Notes under the pieces: generated by a model
Database searches by the model: none
Told to the model about the DNA's origin: nothing
The model's input: only the letters and a program-made list of their open reading frames with translations
Translations under genes and position numbers: made by a program
DNA from: UBA5862 sp002408105
Lineage (GTDB): Bacteria; Pseudomonadota; Gammaproteobacteria; Pseudomonadales; UBA5862
Direction of reading: 5' to 3'
NCBI GenBank assembly: GCA_034189125.1
Contig: JAXHVB010000111.1
Coordinates: 6,236-70,235 of the forward strand
DNA: 64,000 nucleotides
Shown here: positions 1 to 8,931 of the stretch, in pieces
How positions within the stretch are numbered: position 1 is the first letter of the stretch
Layout of the letters: each line of letters begins with the position of its first letter

Positions 1-993
1 GGCCGTGGCCGTGGCTGCGAAATCTGCAAGCCAGCGGTTGCCTCCATTCTCGCCTCCTGTTGGAACGAGCACATCCTAGAGCCACAACATGCTCCCCTAC
101 AGGACACCAACGACCGTCACCTCGCCAATATGCAGAAGGATGGCACCTACTCGATCGTCCCACGGGTTGCCGGCGGAGAAATCACCCCGGAGAAGCTCAT
201 CGTTCTGGGTGAGGTCGCGCGCGACTACGACCTCTATACGAAGATCACCGGCGGCCAGCGCGTTGACCTGTTCGGCGCACGTCTGGACCAACTCCCGGAA
301 ATCTGGGAGCGACTGATCGCCGCAGGCTTCGAATCAGGTCACGCCTATGGCAAGGCGCTGCGCACCGTGAAGTCCTGCGTGGGCAACACCTGGTGCCGTT
401 ACGGCGTGCAGGACAGTGTCGGAATGGCCGTTCTGCTTGAGAACCGCTACAAGGGCCTCCGGGCCCCACACAAGCTCAAGCTGGGGGTCTCCGGATGCAC
501 CCGGGAATGCGCTGAAGCGCAGGCAAAGGACGTCGGCGTCATTGCCACCGAGAAGGGCTGGAACCTGTATGTCTGTGGCAACGGTGGGGTGCGCCCCCGC
601 CATGCCGAACTGTTCGCATCGGACCTCGACGATCTGACCCTGATTCGCACCATCGACCGCTTCCTCATGTTCTACGTGCGCACCGCAGACCGCCTGCAGC
701 GCACCTCGGTGTGGCGTGAGCAGGTCGAAGGTGGCCTCGACTACCTCAAGGAAGTGGTCCTGGAGGACCGGCTCGGCATCTGTGGTGACCTGGAGGTCGA
801 AATGCAGCACATCATCGATACCTACCAATGCGAATGGAAAACTGCCGTCGAAACCCCAGAAAAACGCAGTCAGTTCAAAGCGTTTTTGAACACCGAATCA
901 GCGGACCAGAGCCTCAGGTACGTGCGCGAGCGAAACCAGCGCCGCCCTGCCCGATCGGATGAGCAAGCGCTCCCGGTCGCGGAGGTGAGCTAG
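1..993 (+). CDS. nirB: Nitrite reductase [NAD(P)H] large subunit, C-terminal part (truncated by window edge)
   Basis: The frame is open from base 1, so only the C-terminal 330 residues are present. NirB is the cytoplasmic siroheme enzyme that reduces nitrite to ammonium with NAD(P)H for nitrogen assimilation. The first residues (GRGCEICKPAVASILAS) are the end of the BFD-like [2Fe-2S] domain. The ferredoxin-like half domain and the siroheme/[4Fe-4S] domain follow, with the paired cysteine motifs C-x5-C (SCVGNTWC) and C-x3-C (GCTREC) that bind the bridged siroheme-cluster. The N-terminal FAD/NAD domains lie outside the window. nirD, a separate FAD oxidoreductase and nasA follow on the same strand, which fixes the assimilatory role. 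The C-terminal 30 residues are charged and poorly conserved. Confidence 0.96.
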   Translation, partial: GRGRGCEICKPAVASILASCWNEHILEPQHAPLQDTNDRHLANMQKDGTYSIVPRVAGGEITPEKLIVLGEVARDYDLYTKITGGQRVDLFGARLDQLPEIWERLIAAGFESGHAYGKALRTVKSCVGNTWCRYGVQDSVGMAVLLENRYKGLRAPHKLKLGVSGCTRECAEAQAKDVGVIATEKGWNLYVCGNGGVRPRHAELFASDLDDLTLIRTIDRFLMFYVRTADRLQRTSVWREQVEGGLDYLKEVVLEDRLGICGDLEVEMQHIIDTYQCEWKTAVETPEKRSQFKAFLNTESADQSLRYVRERNQRRPARSDEQALPVAEVS

Positions 994-1012
994 TGGCCCT
1001 TCGTGGGGCCAC
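993..1012 (+). other. Hairpin at the nirB stop codon
   Basis: A 7-bp perfect stem (gtggccc / gggccac) with a 6-nt loop begins at the last base of the nirB stop codon. No T-run follows, so it is not a standard terminator. It may set mRNA stability or differential expression between nirB and nirD, which are unusually far apart here (123 bp). Function is inference. Confidence 0.35.
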
Positions 1013-1116
1013 CTCATCAGCATGTGCAACCTGTTTCAACCCGGACCGCAGGATTTGACCCCAGGGTTCACTGCCACGCGCACGACACTTCACGTTGACA
1101 GCTGAGAGATTAAACA

Positions 1117-1473
1117 ATGAATGCACCTTCTCAAATCGATTGGGAGTGGCGATCGGCATGTCCACTTTCGGCGCTCACAGCCAACCTCGGCGCCTGTGTG
1201 CTCCTTGAAGGCAAGCAGATCGCGCTGTTCTACCTAGGTGAGACGGCCGAACTCTACGCGGTCGACAACCATGATCCACTGGGCGGGGCACCCGTCATTT
1301 CACGTGGGATCGTCGGCGACATCGACGGTGATCCAGTCGTCTCCTCACCCCTGTATAAGCAGCACTTTTCCCTGACCAGCGGCAAGTGCTACGAGGACGA
1401 ATCCGTACAGCTCTCGGTGTACCCGGTTCGTCTGCAAGGCGAGCACGTACAAATCGGGCTGCCAAAAACCTAA
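1117..1473 (+). CDS. nirD: Nitrite reductase [NAD(P)H] small subunit
   Basis: 118 residues, the usual NirD length. The protein has the Rieske-like beta fold but, as is typical for NirD, lacks the Cys/His ligands of a true Rieske cluster: the first ligand loop reads DNHDPLGGAPVISRG and the second SPLYKQHFSLTSGKCYED. It partners NirB in NAD(P)H-dependent nitrite reduction in the cytoplasm. It lies downstream of nirB and 33 bp before the FAD oxidoreductase gene, in an assimilatory operon. Confidence 0.94.
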   Translation: MNAPSQIDWEWRSACPLSALTANLGACVLLEGKQIALFYLGETAELYAVDNHDPLGGAPVISRGIVGDIDGDPVVSSPLYKQHFSLTSGKCYEDESVQLSVYPVRLQGEHVQIGLPKT

Positions 1474-1506
1474 CCACCACCAGCGACCCCCAGCCAGAGC
1501 CTGCCC

Positions 1507-2754
1507 ATGCACAGACCGAAGCTTGTCATCATCGGAAACGGAATGGCGTGTTGTCGTTTGCTGGACGAATTGGTACAGCTTGCGCCTGGCCGCCATGACA
1601 TCGAAGTGTTTGGCAGCGAAGCCACCGGCGGCTACAACCGCATCCTGCTTTCACCGCTGGTTGCAGGCCAGCTTGGTCCGCAGGACATTGAGCTGCACAC
1701 CTCCGACTGGTACGAGGAGCACGGAATCCTGCGCCACTGCGGCGAGGCGATTGTCGAGATCAACCGAGAGACCCGCACGCTGACCAGCTCGAAGGGCCGC
1801 CAGGTGCACTACGACCAACTGGTGGTCGCCACTGGGTCCCGCGCCCGAGTTCCTGAGATCCCTGGCACCGACCTCTCCGGGGTTCGAGTGCTGCGCACCC
1901 TCGACGACGCCGATGCCCTAATCGGGCAGACCCGCGACGACTCGGGCAAACGCTTCGTGGTTGCCGGTGGCGGCCTTCTTGGACTCGAAGCGGCTTGGGG
2001 GCTGCGCCAGCGCGGCGCTAAGGTCACCGTGGTGCACAACAGCGAGCGACTGATGAACCGCCAGCTTGATCACAAGGCCTCAGACATTCTGTACCACCAG
2101 CTGCGCGCTTGTGGGATTGAGTTCGTGATGAACGCTCGCCTCGCCAGCCTCTCCGGACCCGGTCGAATCGAATCGATTCAGCTGGCAGACGGACACAAGC
2201 TCGATGCCGATGTGGTGCTTTTTGCCATTGGCATCGTGCCGGAGACCAGCTTGGCCTGCGCATCTGGGCTCGACACGGCAAAGGCGGTGGTTGTCGACGC
2301 ACAACTGCGAACCAGCGACCCCAGGGTGTTCGCACTCGGCGAATGCTCGGAGTTTCAGGGTCAGACCTTTGGCACGGTGGAACCCATCTACCGCCAGGCT
2401 GCGGTACTCGCGCGCGTACTCACTGGCGATGAGCAAGCGAAGTTCGGGCTCGCGACGACGCCAACCCAACTGAAAATCAGCGGAATGCCGCTGTTTTCCT
2501 CTGGCGCCTACGTGGATGATTCCGCCGAGGAGATGGCCTATCTGGAACCGGACCGCGGGACCTACCGAAAACTCTCGGTTCGTGACGGCCGCCTCGTTGG
2601 CGTGCTGCTGCTCGGCGACACCAGTGATGCCCTTTGGTATCAAGAACTGATTGACCGAAGTCAACAGATCGACCGGATGCGCGACATTCTGGTGTTCGGT
2701 AGGGCCTTCGCCGAGTCCGCAGAGCAACCTGGAGGGGTACCATGCCTCCAGTAG
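1507..2754 (+). CDS. FAD/NAD(P)-dependent oxidoreductase of the nitrate assimilation operon (NirB N-terminal-like, NasB type)
   Basis: 415 residues with two Rossmann nucleotide-binding folds. The FAD motif is at the N-terminus (VIIGNGMACCRLL), the ATGSRAR stretch follows near residue 115, the NAD(P) motif GGGLLGLEAAWGL is near 155-170, and the second FAD motif (FALGECSEF) is near 275. It resembles the N-terminal module of NirB and rubredoxin/ferredoxin reductases, but has no Fe-S or siroheme domain. The last 13 bases overlap the nasA start, so the two are translationally coupled. I infer that it passes electrons from NAD(P)H to the BFD-type [2Fe-2S] domain at the end of NasA. It is not a NirB fragment, since a complete NirB C-terminus lies upstream. 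Confidence 0.88.
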   Translation: MHRPKLVIIGNGMACCRLLDELVQLAPGRHDIEVFGSEATGGYNRILLSPLVAGQLGPQDIELHTSDWYEEHGILRHCGEAIVEINRETRTLTSSKGRQVHYDQLVVATGSRARVPEIPGTDLSGVRVLRTLDDADALIGQTRDDSGKRFVVAGGGLLGLEAAWGLRQRGAKVTVVHNSERLMNRQLDHKASDILYHQLRACGIEFVMNARLASLSGPGRIESIQLADGHKLDADVVLFAIGIVPETSLACASGLDTAKAVVVDAQLRTSDPRVFALGECSEFQGQTFGTVEPIYRQAAVLARVLTGDEQAKFGLATTPTQLKISGMPLFSSGAYVDDSAEEMAYLEPDRGTYRKLSVRDGRLVGVLLLGDTSDALWYQELIDRSQQIDRMRDILVFGRAFAESAEQPGGVPCLQ

Positions 2755-5591
2755 TCAAGCGTGGAGAGGTGTCGTCGGACCAGGTCACCGACACCACCTG
2801 CGCATACTGCGGCGTGGGATGCGGAATCAAAGTGTTTCGAGACGAGGCCAAGCCTTCTCAAGGCACCGAGCGGTGCTGGAACCTGGCCGCAGATACTGCC
2901 CATCCGGCAAACCTCGGTCGGCTGTGCTCGAAGGGCTCGGCCTTGACAGAAACCCTGGGGATGCAGGGCCGGCTCTTGTCGCCGAAGATCCATGGTCAGA
3001 ATGTCAACTGGAATCGCGCACTCGACCACGTGGCCAAGCGCTTTTCCGAGACCCTGAAAATACATGGTCCCAATGCAGTGGCCCTGTACGTATCTGGCCA
3101 GTTGCTCACAGAGGACTACTACGTCGCCAACAAGCTCACCAAAGGCTTCATGGGCAGCGGCAACATCGACACCAACTCACGGCTGTGCATGTCATCTGCC
3201 GTGGCGGCCCACACCCGCGCATTCGGCGAAGACCTGGTGCCCGGCTGCTACCAGGACCTGGAGATCGCAGACCTTGTCGTGCTGGTGGGTTCCAACACCG
3301 CCTGGGCACACCCAGTGGTCTACCAGCGCATCGCTGCAGCGAAGGAACAGCGCCCACAGATGCGCGTGGTGGTTGTCGACCCCCGTCGAACGGCGACCTG
3401 CGAAATCGCCGACCTGCACCTTGCGATTGAACCCGGCAGCGATGCGGTCCTGTTCAATGGTGTGCTCGCGGCGCTCGCGGACACCGGCCAGCTCGACGAT
3501 GGATTCATCGCTGCTCATACTCAGGGATTCGACCAAACACTCGACAGCGCCCGCCGCACCGCCCCAAGCGCCGCCGCGGTCGCGGCCTTGTGTAAGAGCT
3601 CAACGCAGGACGTGGAGCGCTTTCTTGACTGGTTCTGCCATACCGAGCGCGTCGTGACCCTGTTTTCTCAAGGCATCAACCAATCCTCCAGTGGCGTCGA
3701 CAAGGGCAACGCCATCATCAACTGTCACCTGGCGTCCGGCCGCATCGGCAAGCCCGGCGCCGCGCCGTTCTCAATCACCGGGCAACCCAACGCCATGGGC
3801 GGGCGTGAGGTTGGTGGCCTCGCCAGCATGCTGGCTGCGCACATGCCGTTTGGCTCACCGGATGACCTGGACCGCGTCGCACGGTTCTGGAAAGCGCCGA
3901 GAATCGCCGCCGGCCCAGGCCTCAAAGCCGTCGATTTATTTCGCGCAGTCCATGCAGGTCAGGTGCGAGCGCTTTGGATTGCCGGCACCAACCCGGCCGT
4001 CAGCATGCCTGAATCCGATTTCGTTCAAGAGGCGCTGCGCCGCTGCGAATTTCTTGTGGTCTCCGAGTGCGTGGAGGTCACCGACACCAGCCGCTACGCC
4101 GAGGTGCTGTTGCCCGCCGCCGGCTGGGGCGAGAAGGATGGGACCGTCACCAACTCGGAGCGCCGCATCTCCAGACAGCGGGCGTTCTTGCCCTTGCCAG
4201 GCGAGGCCCGGCCGGATTGGTGGATGTTCGCGCAAGTTGGCGCACGCCTCGGACACCCTAAAGCCTTCGACTACCCCAGCGCCGCGGCAGTGTTCCGTGA
4301 ACACGCGGCACTCTCCGGGTTTGAGAACAACGCCAGCCGTGCGTTCGACATCAGCGGCCTGCACTCGATCAGTGACCAGGCCTACGACCAACTCCAGCCT
4401 GTTCAGTGGCCCGTCAACACCGCGCACCCCCAAGGCTGTGAGCGCCTGTTCAGCGACGGGCGATTCTACACGGCCGACCAGCGGGCTCGGTTCATCCCGG
4501 TCCAGCCCGAGGCCCCACGGGCGCGGCTTGATCAATCGCATCCGGTGCTGCTCAACACCGGCCGGCTGCGAGACCAGTGGCACACCATGACCCGAACCGG
4601 GAAGGTGCCGCGGCTGACCCAGCACCGGGAAGAGCCCGAGCTGTCTCTGTCTCCGGAGGACGCCGACCGACTGGGGTGCAAAGCGGGCGACCTCGTTGAG
4701 GTTGAAAATGAGCGAGGCCGCCTCGTTCTGCGTTTGCGGTTGGACCCTGGCATGCAGTCGGGGCAGGCCTTCGCGCCCATCCACTGGAACGACCAATACG
4801 CCGCCCATGCACGCGTGGGTCAGCTCATCGCGGCTGTGACCGACCCCCATTCCGGGCAGCCGGAATTCAAACAGACCGCCGTGCGGGTTTCGCCTTACCA
4901 ACCCGCCTGGCAAGGCTTTCTCGTTACACGCGGACCGATTCCCGCACCTGCGGTGGACTACTGGGTACGCCTCGAACGGCCCCAGTGCGCTCGGTTTGAA
5001 TTGGCGGATCGGCGCCCGGTCCAGGATTTTCGGCAGTGGCTGCTGGAGCACACCAGTACGCCCTTGGGGATCGATTCCCGCGACGCCACGGTACTTGAGT
5101 ACTCCGACACGGGAACCGGGCGCACACGCCTCGCGCTCATTGCCGACGACCGGCTCCAAGCCGTCGCCTACCTGGACCCAGCCGGAAGACTCCCGCCGCG
5201 GGACTGGATTGAAGAGCAGTTTCACGCCGACCAACTGCCTATCGAGCAACGCCGTGCCCTGCTCGCCGGCCGCCCAAGCTCAGGCTTGCAGGATACGGGG
5301 CCGGTCATTTGCTCCTGCTTTCAGGTCGGAAAACACAGCATTCTGGACGTGATCACCCGCCAGGGCGCCACCAACGTCGAACAAATCGGTGCCCAGCTGC
5401 GGGCCGGAACCAATTGCGGCTCCTGCATACCGGAGCTGCGCAACCTGATCGTGGATGCGAATGCCGCTGCCGACTCCGCTGCGCCAGTTGAAGCTCCGGC
5501 CGGCATCACCGTCGATGAGGTTTCCGGTGCAGCGCCACAGCCAACCCAACCCGACGCTCGATCGGCAGTGTCCGGCCGCAGCGGTGATTGA
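2742..5591 (+). CDS. nasA: Assimilatory nitrate reductase, catalytic subunit
   Basis: 949 residues, molybdopterin oxidoreductase family; reduces nitrate to nitrite in the cytoplasm. An N-terminal [4Fe-4S] site is formed by C20, C23 and C27 (CAYCGVGC) plus the Cys in GRLCSKGSAL. The Mo-bis-MGD domain carries the conserved NSRLCMSSAV stretch, whose Cys is the expected Mo ligand. The MGD-binding beta-barrel domain covers roughly 600-720. The last 120 residues hold a BFD-like [2Fe-2S] domain (CSCFQVGK ... GTNCGSCIPEL), an arrangement found in NADH-dependent assimilatory enzymes. The start is supported by GGAGG 7 bases before ATG and by overlap with the upstream reductase gene. Confidence 0.95.
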   Translation: MPPVVKRGEVSSDQVTDTTCAYCGVGCGIKVFRDEAKPSQGTERCWNLAADTAHPANLGRLCSKGSALTETLGMQGRLLSPKIHGQNVNWNRALDHVAKRFSETLKIHGPNAVALYVSGQLLTEDYYVANKLTKGFMGSGNIDTNSRLCMSSAVAAHTRAFGEDLVPGCYQDLEIADLVVLVGSNTAWAHPVVYQRIAAAKEQRPQMRVVVVDPRRTATCEIADLHLAIEPGSDAVLFNGVLAALADTGQLDDGFIAAHTQGFDQTLDSARRTAPSAAAVAALCKSSTQDVERFLDWFCHTERVVTLFSQGINQSSSGVDKGNAIINCHLASGRIGKPGAAPFSITGQPNAMGGREVGGLASMLAAHMPFGSPDDLDRVARFWKAPRIAAGPGLKAVDLFRAVHAGQVRALWIAGTNPAVSMPESDFVQEALRRCEFLVVSECVEVTDTSRYAEVLLPAAGWGEKDGTVTNSERRISRQRAFLPLPGEARPDWWMFAQVGARLGHPKAFDYPSAAAVFREHAALSGFENNASRAFDISGLHSISDQAYDQLQPVQWPVNTAHPQGCERLFSDGRFYTADQRARFIPVQPEAPRARLDQSHPVLLNTGRLRDQWHTMTRTGKVPRLTQHREEPELSLSPEDADRLGCKAGDLVEVENERGRLVLRLRLDPGMQSGQAFAPIHWNDQYAAHARVGQLIAAVTDPHSGQPEFKQTAVRVSPYQPAWQGFLVTRGPIPAPAVDYWVRLERPQCARFELADRRPVQDFRQWLLEHTSTPLGIDSRDATVLEYSDTGTGRTRLALIADDRLQAVAYLDPAGRLPPRDWIEEQFHADQLPIEQRRALLAGRPSSGLQDTGPVICSCFQVGKHSILDVITRQGATNVEQIGAQLRAGTNCGSCIPELRNLIVDANAAADSAAPVEAPAGITVDEVSGAAPQPTQPDARSAVSGRSGD

Positions 5592-5631
5592 ACCCCAAAA
5601 CCGAAGTGTCTTACCCTGAGGAGTACAGCGA

Positions 5632-6855
5632 ATGACAACCACACCATCCCCCGCATGGATCGCGAAAGCCAGCTGCGCCGCACTGTTGGGTCAGGCCCTG
5701 CTTGCGCCCACGGCGACTGCGAGCGCGCCCTGGGTGGGCGCCCTCACTGACGGCGACGTCAAGCTGCACCTGCGCTACCGCTTCGAATCGGTGGACCAGG
5801 ACGGCATTGACAAGGACGCAAGCGCGTCAACACTCAAGACGCGGATCACCTACACCACAGCCCCCTGGCAAGGCTTTCAGGGAAAGCTCGAGTTCGATGA
5901 CGTGACAGCATTGGGCGGGGAAGCCTACAACAGCACCGCAAACGGTAAGGGCCAGTACCCGGTGGTGCAGGACCCAGCAGGCACCGAGGTAAACCAGGCC
6001 TGGGTTCGCTATTCACAGGAGCCGTTCTCGGTCACTGCCGGGCGGCAGCGCATTCTGCTGGACAACCAGCGTTTTGTGGGTGGGGTTGGCTGGCGCCAAA
6101 ACGAGCAGACCTATGATGGGCTCTCTGCGACCTTCAGCCCCGTCGAAAACCTGGATCTGTTTTATGCGTACGTGCACAACGTGAACCGGATTTTTGGGCC
6201 GGAAAACATGCTCGAAGCGCCCGATTTCGGCGGCGACATTCACCTGCTGAACGCGGCGTATGACTGTGACTGGCTGGGCCGGGTGTCAGGGTATGCGTAT
6301 TTGCTGGATTTCGAGGATGCCGCTGCACTTTCCAGTGCGACCTACGGTGTGCGCCTGGACGGCAAATACAAAACCGGGGAGCACAGCCTACTGTACACCG
6401 CCGAATACGCGATGCAATCGGACCATGGCGACAACCCCGCCAGCTACGACGCTGACTACTACCACCTGGTGGGTGGGCTCGCACTGCCACAAGCCACCTT
6501 CAAGGTTGGGTACGAAGTGCTCGGCAGTGACGATGGCGTGAGCTTCAAAACACCACTGGCGACCGGCCACGCATTCCAGGGCTTTGCCGACAAGTTCCTG
6601 CTGACCCCGCCGGACGGAATCGAAGACCTGTACGTCTCCGCATCAACCACCGTCCAGGGCACCAAGCTCACCGCCACCTACCACGACTTTTCGGCAGAAA
6701 CCGGCGGTGAGGACTACGGCAGCGAGATCGACATCGTCGTTGCCCGCAAATTCTGTGACCACTACACCGCAATGCTGAAGTACGCCAAGTACAGCAGCGA
6801 CGACTATGCGACCGACACCGACAAGCTGTGGCTTTCGGTTGCAGCCACGTTCTAG
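5632..6855 (+). CDS. Outer-membrane porin, alginate-export-like beta-barrel
   Basis: 407 residues starting with a signal peptide (positively charged start, hydrophobic core ending around ATASA, residue 30). The mature part alternates hydrophobic and polar residues as in a beta-barrel (LHLRYRFESVDQD, LKTRITYTTA) and ends in the aromatic residue F, as expected for an outer-membrane protein inserted by BAM. It looks like the alginate_exp/OprD-like single-chain porin group. GAGGAG lies 8 bases before the ATG. It is the last gene of the nir-nas operon, so I infer a channel for nitrate or another small nitrogen solute; specificity is not visible in the sequence. Confidence 0.8.
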   Translation: MTTTPSPAWIAKASCAALLGQALLAPTATASAPWVGALTDGDVKLHLRYRFESVDQDGIDKDASASTLKTRITYTTAPWQGFQGKLEFDDVTALGGEAYNSTANGKGQYPVVQDPAGTEVNQAWVRYSQEPFSVTAGRQRILLDNQRFVGGVGWRQNEQTYDGLSATFSPVENLDLFYAYVHNVNRIFGPENMLEAPDFGGDIHLLNAAYDCDWLGRVSGYAYLLDFEDAAALSSATYGVRLDGKYKTGEHSLLYTAEYAMQSDHGDNPASYDADYYHLVGGLALPQATFKVGYEVLGSDDGVSFKTPLATGHAFQGFADKFLLTPPDGIEDLYVSASTTVQGTKLTATYHDFSAETGGEDYGSEIDIVVARKFCDHYTAMLKYAKYSSDDYATDTDKLWLSVAATF

Positions 6856-6906
6856 CACTCAATAGGCGTGGTCTCCAGTAGGCCACCTTCAAATGCGAGG
6901 CGCTGC

Positions 6907-6942
6907 AACCCGCCGGGTGACAAGCACCCGGCGGGTTTCTTT
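6907..6942 (+). terminator. Rho-independent terminator of the nir-nas-porin operon
   Basis: A perfect 11-bp GC-rich stem (cccgccgggtg / cacccggcggg, extended by two A-T pairs) with loop acaag is followed by tttcttt. It sits 50 bp after the porin stop codon and ends the operon. Confidence 0.92.
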
Positions 6943-7075
6943 CATTCAAGACTTGGCCTCGGTCCAGCCAATCCTTAGACTGCGCGAACAACAATTAGAA
7001 GTGTGGAATCTGGCCGCTCAGGCTTGCGCCAGTCCATCGCCCAGAACCCGGATCCGTTTGCGAAGAGACCACCCC

Positions 7076-7942
7076 ATGCACCCAACCGCCCCGGAGTGGT
7101 TTTTGGATGCCATTCAATGCCGCTCGCAGAGCTGCTTTGTCGAAGTCGATGGCTGTCCAATCCACTACCAACACTGGACCAACAGCGGTGCGCCCGCATT
7201 GGTCCTCATCCACGGATACGCAGCCCACAGCCATTGGTGGGATTTCATCGCCCCGCAGCTGTTGGACCGCTACCAGGTGGTCGCCCTGGACCTGTCCGGT
7301 TGCGGAGACAGCGGGCACCGGGCGCACTACAGCCTGGAGCGATTCGCCCGTGAAGTCGCTGCAGTTGCCGAGCACGCCGAGCTACCGATGCCGTTCGGCG
7401 TGGTCGCCCACAGCTTTGGAGGTGGGGTGGCGCTCAAAACCGCCGGACAAATGCCCAAAGCGCTGGCCGGTCTTGTCCTGGTGGACTCTGCGGTGGTTCG
7501 CCCGCCAACTTCCGGCGGGCGCCGCAGGTCCATCGGGGCGCTGCCACCGGTTTTGTTCCACGATCGAGACACCGCCTTGGAGCGCTTCCGGTTGGTTCCA
7601 CCGCAACCCTGTGCCAACCGGTTTTTATTGCACCACATCGCCAGCCATTCGCTGCGCGCAGTAGAAGGGGGCTGGACCTGGAAGACGGACCCGCGGTTTC
7701 TCGCCAACTTCGTTGGAGAAGACCAAACCGACACCTTGATGCAACTGCAAACGCGCCTGGCGGTGCTCTACGGATCACTGAGCACGAGTTTTCGAACCGA
7801 CGTCAGGGAATACATGGCCTATGTGGCGCCGGCCGAAACTGAGTTTGTCGCGGTGGCCGGAGCCCACCACCACGTGTTTCTCGACCAGCCGATCGCCTTT
7901 TGCAATCAACTCAAGACCACATTGGCGCCTTGGTGGGGGTGA
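7076..7942 (+). CDS. Alpha/beta hydrolase
   Basis: 288 residues. The oxyanion-hole motif is LIHGYAAHSHWW (near residue 43), the nucleophile elbow VAHSFGGG (Ser near 108) fits the family consensus with Ala in the first position, and the catalytic His is in GAHHHVFLDQP near the C-terminus. The cap region is 60-70 residues long. No signal peptide or membrane segment, so cytoplasmic. The ATG at 7076 is chosen because upstream sequence in this frame is terminator and non-conserved. It is a single gene ending convergently with secF. The substrate is unknown; esterase, epoxide hydrolase and thioesterase-like activities all occur in this group. Confidence 0.85.
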   Translation: MHPTAPEWFLDAIQCRSQSCFVEVDGCPIHYQHWTNSGAPALVLIHGYAAHSHWWDFIAPQLLDRYQVVALDLSGCGDSGHRAHYSLERFAREVAAVAEHAELPMPFGVVAHSFGGGVALKTAGQMPKALAGLVLVDSAVVRPPTSGGRRRSIGALPPVLFHDRDTALERFRLVPPQPCANRFLLHHIASHSLRAVEGGWTWKTDPRFLANFVGEDQTDTLMQLQTRLAVLYGSLSTSFRTDVREYMAYVAPAETEFVAVAGAHHHVFLDQPIAFCNQLKTTLAPWWG

Positions 7943-7998
7943 CTCGCCGCGGTGCGCCACGCACCCCGCCCAAGTCACACCACAGCCCCACCGAAAAA

Positions 7999-8919
7999 CT
8001 AGGGCCGGTCGTCTAGCTCAGCGCCCTCTTTCACCGGGACCAGCAAGTCTTCACGGGCAATGCCCATCGTCAGCAGCAGGTTGGAAGCAACGTAGATCGA
8101 GGAATAGGTTCCGACCACCACCCCGATGATCAACGCCAGGGCGAAGTGGTGGATGGTTTCACCGCCGAAAAAGAACAGTGCCAACAGCACCAGTAGGGTG
8201 GTGAGCGAAGTGATCAGCGTGCGCTCAATCGTTTGATTGAGCGACAGGTTGATGACCTCGGCGGGACTGCCCTTGCGCACCTTGCGAAAGTTCTCACGAA
8301 TGCGGTCTGAGACCACGATGGTGTCATTGAGCGAATAGCCGATCAGCGCCAGCAACGCCGCCAACACCGTCAGATCGAACTCCAACTGAAACAACGAGAA
8401 GACCCCCAAGGTCACCACCACGTCATGCACCAGCGCCGCCACGGCGCCGAAGGCAAACTTGTACTGAAACCGAAACGCGATGTACCCCATCACCACCACG
8501 AGCGCCAGCAGCAAGGCCAAGCCACCCTGTTCGCGCAGCTCTTCACCGACCTGCGCGCCCACGTACTCAGAGCGCTGCAACTGCACCAGCCCCTCGGCGT
8601 TTGCTTGTAAGACCTCCGCCACCTGGTCACCAAGGCTCGGTTGAAACTGTTCCGCCATGCGGATCAGCAGGTCCTGCTCGGTGCCAAAGTACTGCACCCG
8701 GGCGTCCGCAAAGCCCGCATCGGCAAGCTGGGTGCGCACCGCCGCCAGATCCACTGGTTCGGAATAGCGCAACTCAACCAAGGCGCCGCCGGTGAAATCG
8801 AGGCCAAGGTTCAGTTGCCGCACACCCAGGGACACTGCAGAGAGCACCACCAGCGCGATCGAAAGGGCAGCCGCCAAACGGCGCAGCCCCATAAAATCCA
8901 AGTCATTGGTTGGCTTCAC
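7999..8919 (-). CDS. secF: Protein translocase subunit SecF
   Basis: 306 residues. An N-terminal membrane helix is followed by a periplasmic domain with LGLDFTGGALVELRY and then five more membrane helices, including the conserved ALLALIGYSLNDTIVVSDRIREN stretch (given in part: GYSLNDTIVV). With SecD it uses the proton-motive force to help preproteins leave the SecYEG channel. The start is GTG, 8 bases after AAGGAAG, and 12 bp downstream of the secD stop. It is the last gene of a queA-tgt-yajC-secD-secF operon. Confidence 0.97.
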   Translation of the reverse strand: MKPTNDLDFMGLRRLAAALSIALVVLSAVSLGVRQLNLGLDFTGGALVELRYSEPVDLAAVRTQLADAGFADARVQYFGTEQDLLIRMAEQFQPSLGDQVAEVLQANAEGLVQLQRSEYVGAQVGEELREQGGLALLLALVVVMGYIAFRFQYKFAFGAVAALVHDVVVTLGVFSLFQLEFDLTVLAALLALIGYSLNDTIVVSDRIRENFRKVRKGSPAEVINLSLNQTIERTLITSLTTLLVLLALFFFGGETIHHFALALIIGVVVGTYSSIYVASNLLLTMGIAREDLLVPVKEGAELDDRP

Positions 8920-8931
8920 CGGAGAACTTCC

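Noticed and set aside
2742..5591. Formate dehydrogenase instead of nitrate reductase
   Set aside because: The C-terminal BFD domain and the nirBD context fit NasA; no fdh accessory genes are present.
6893..7075. Longer start for the hydrolase gene
   Set aside because: The upstream part of the open frame covers the nir-nas terminator and shows no conserved residues; the ATG at 7076 begins the recognisable protein.
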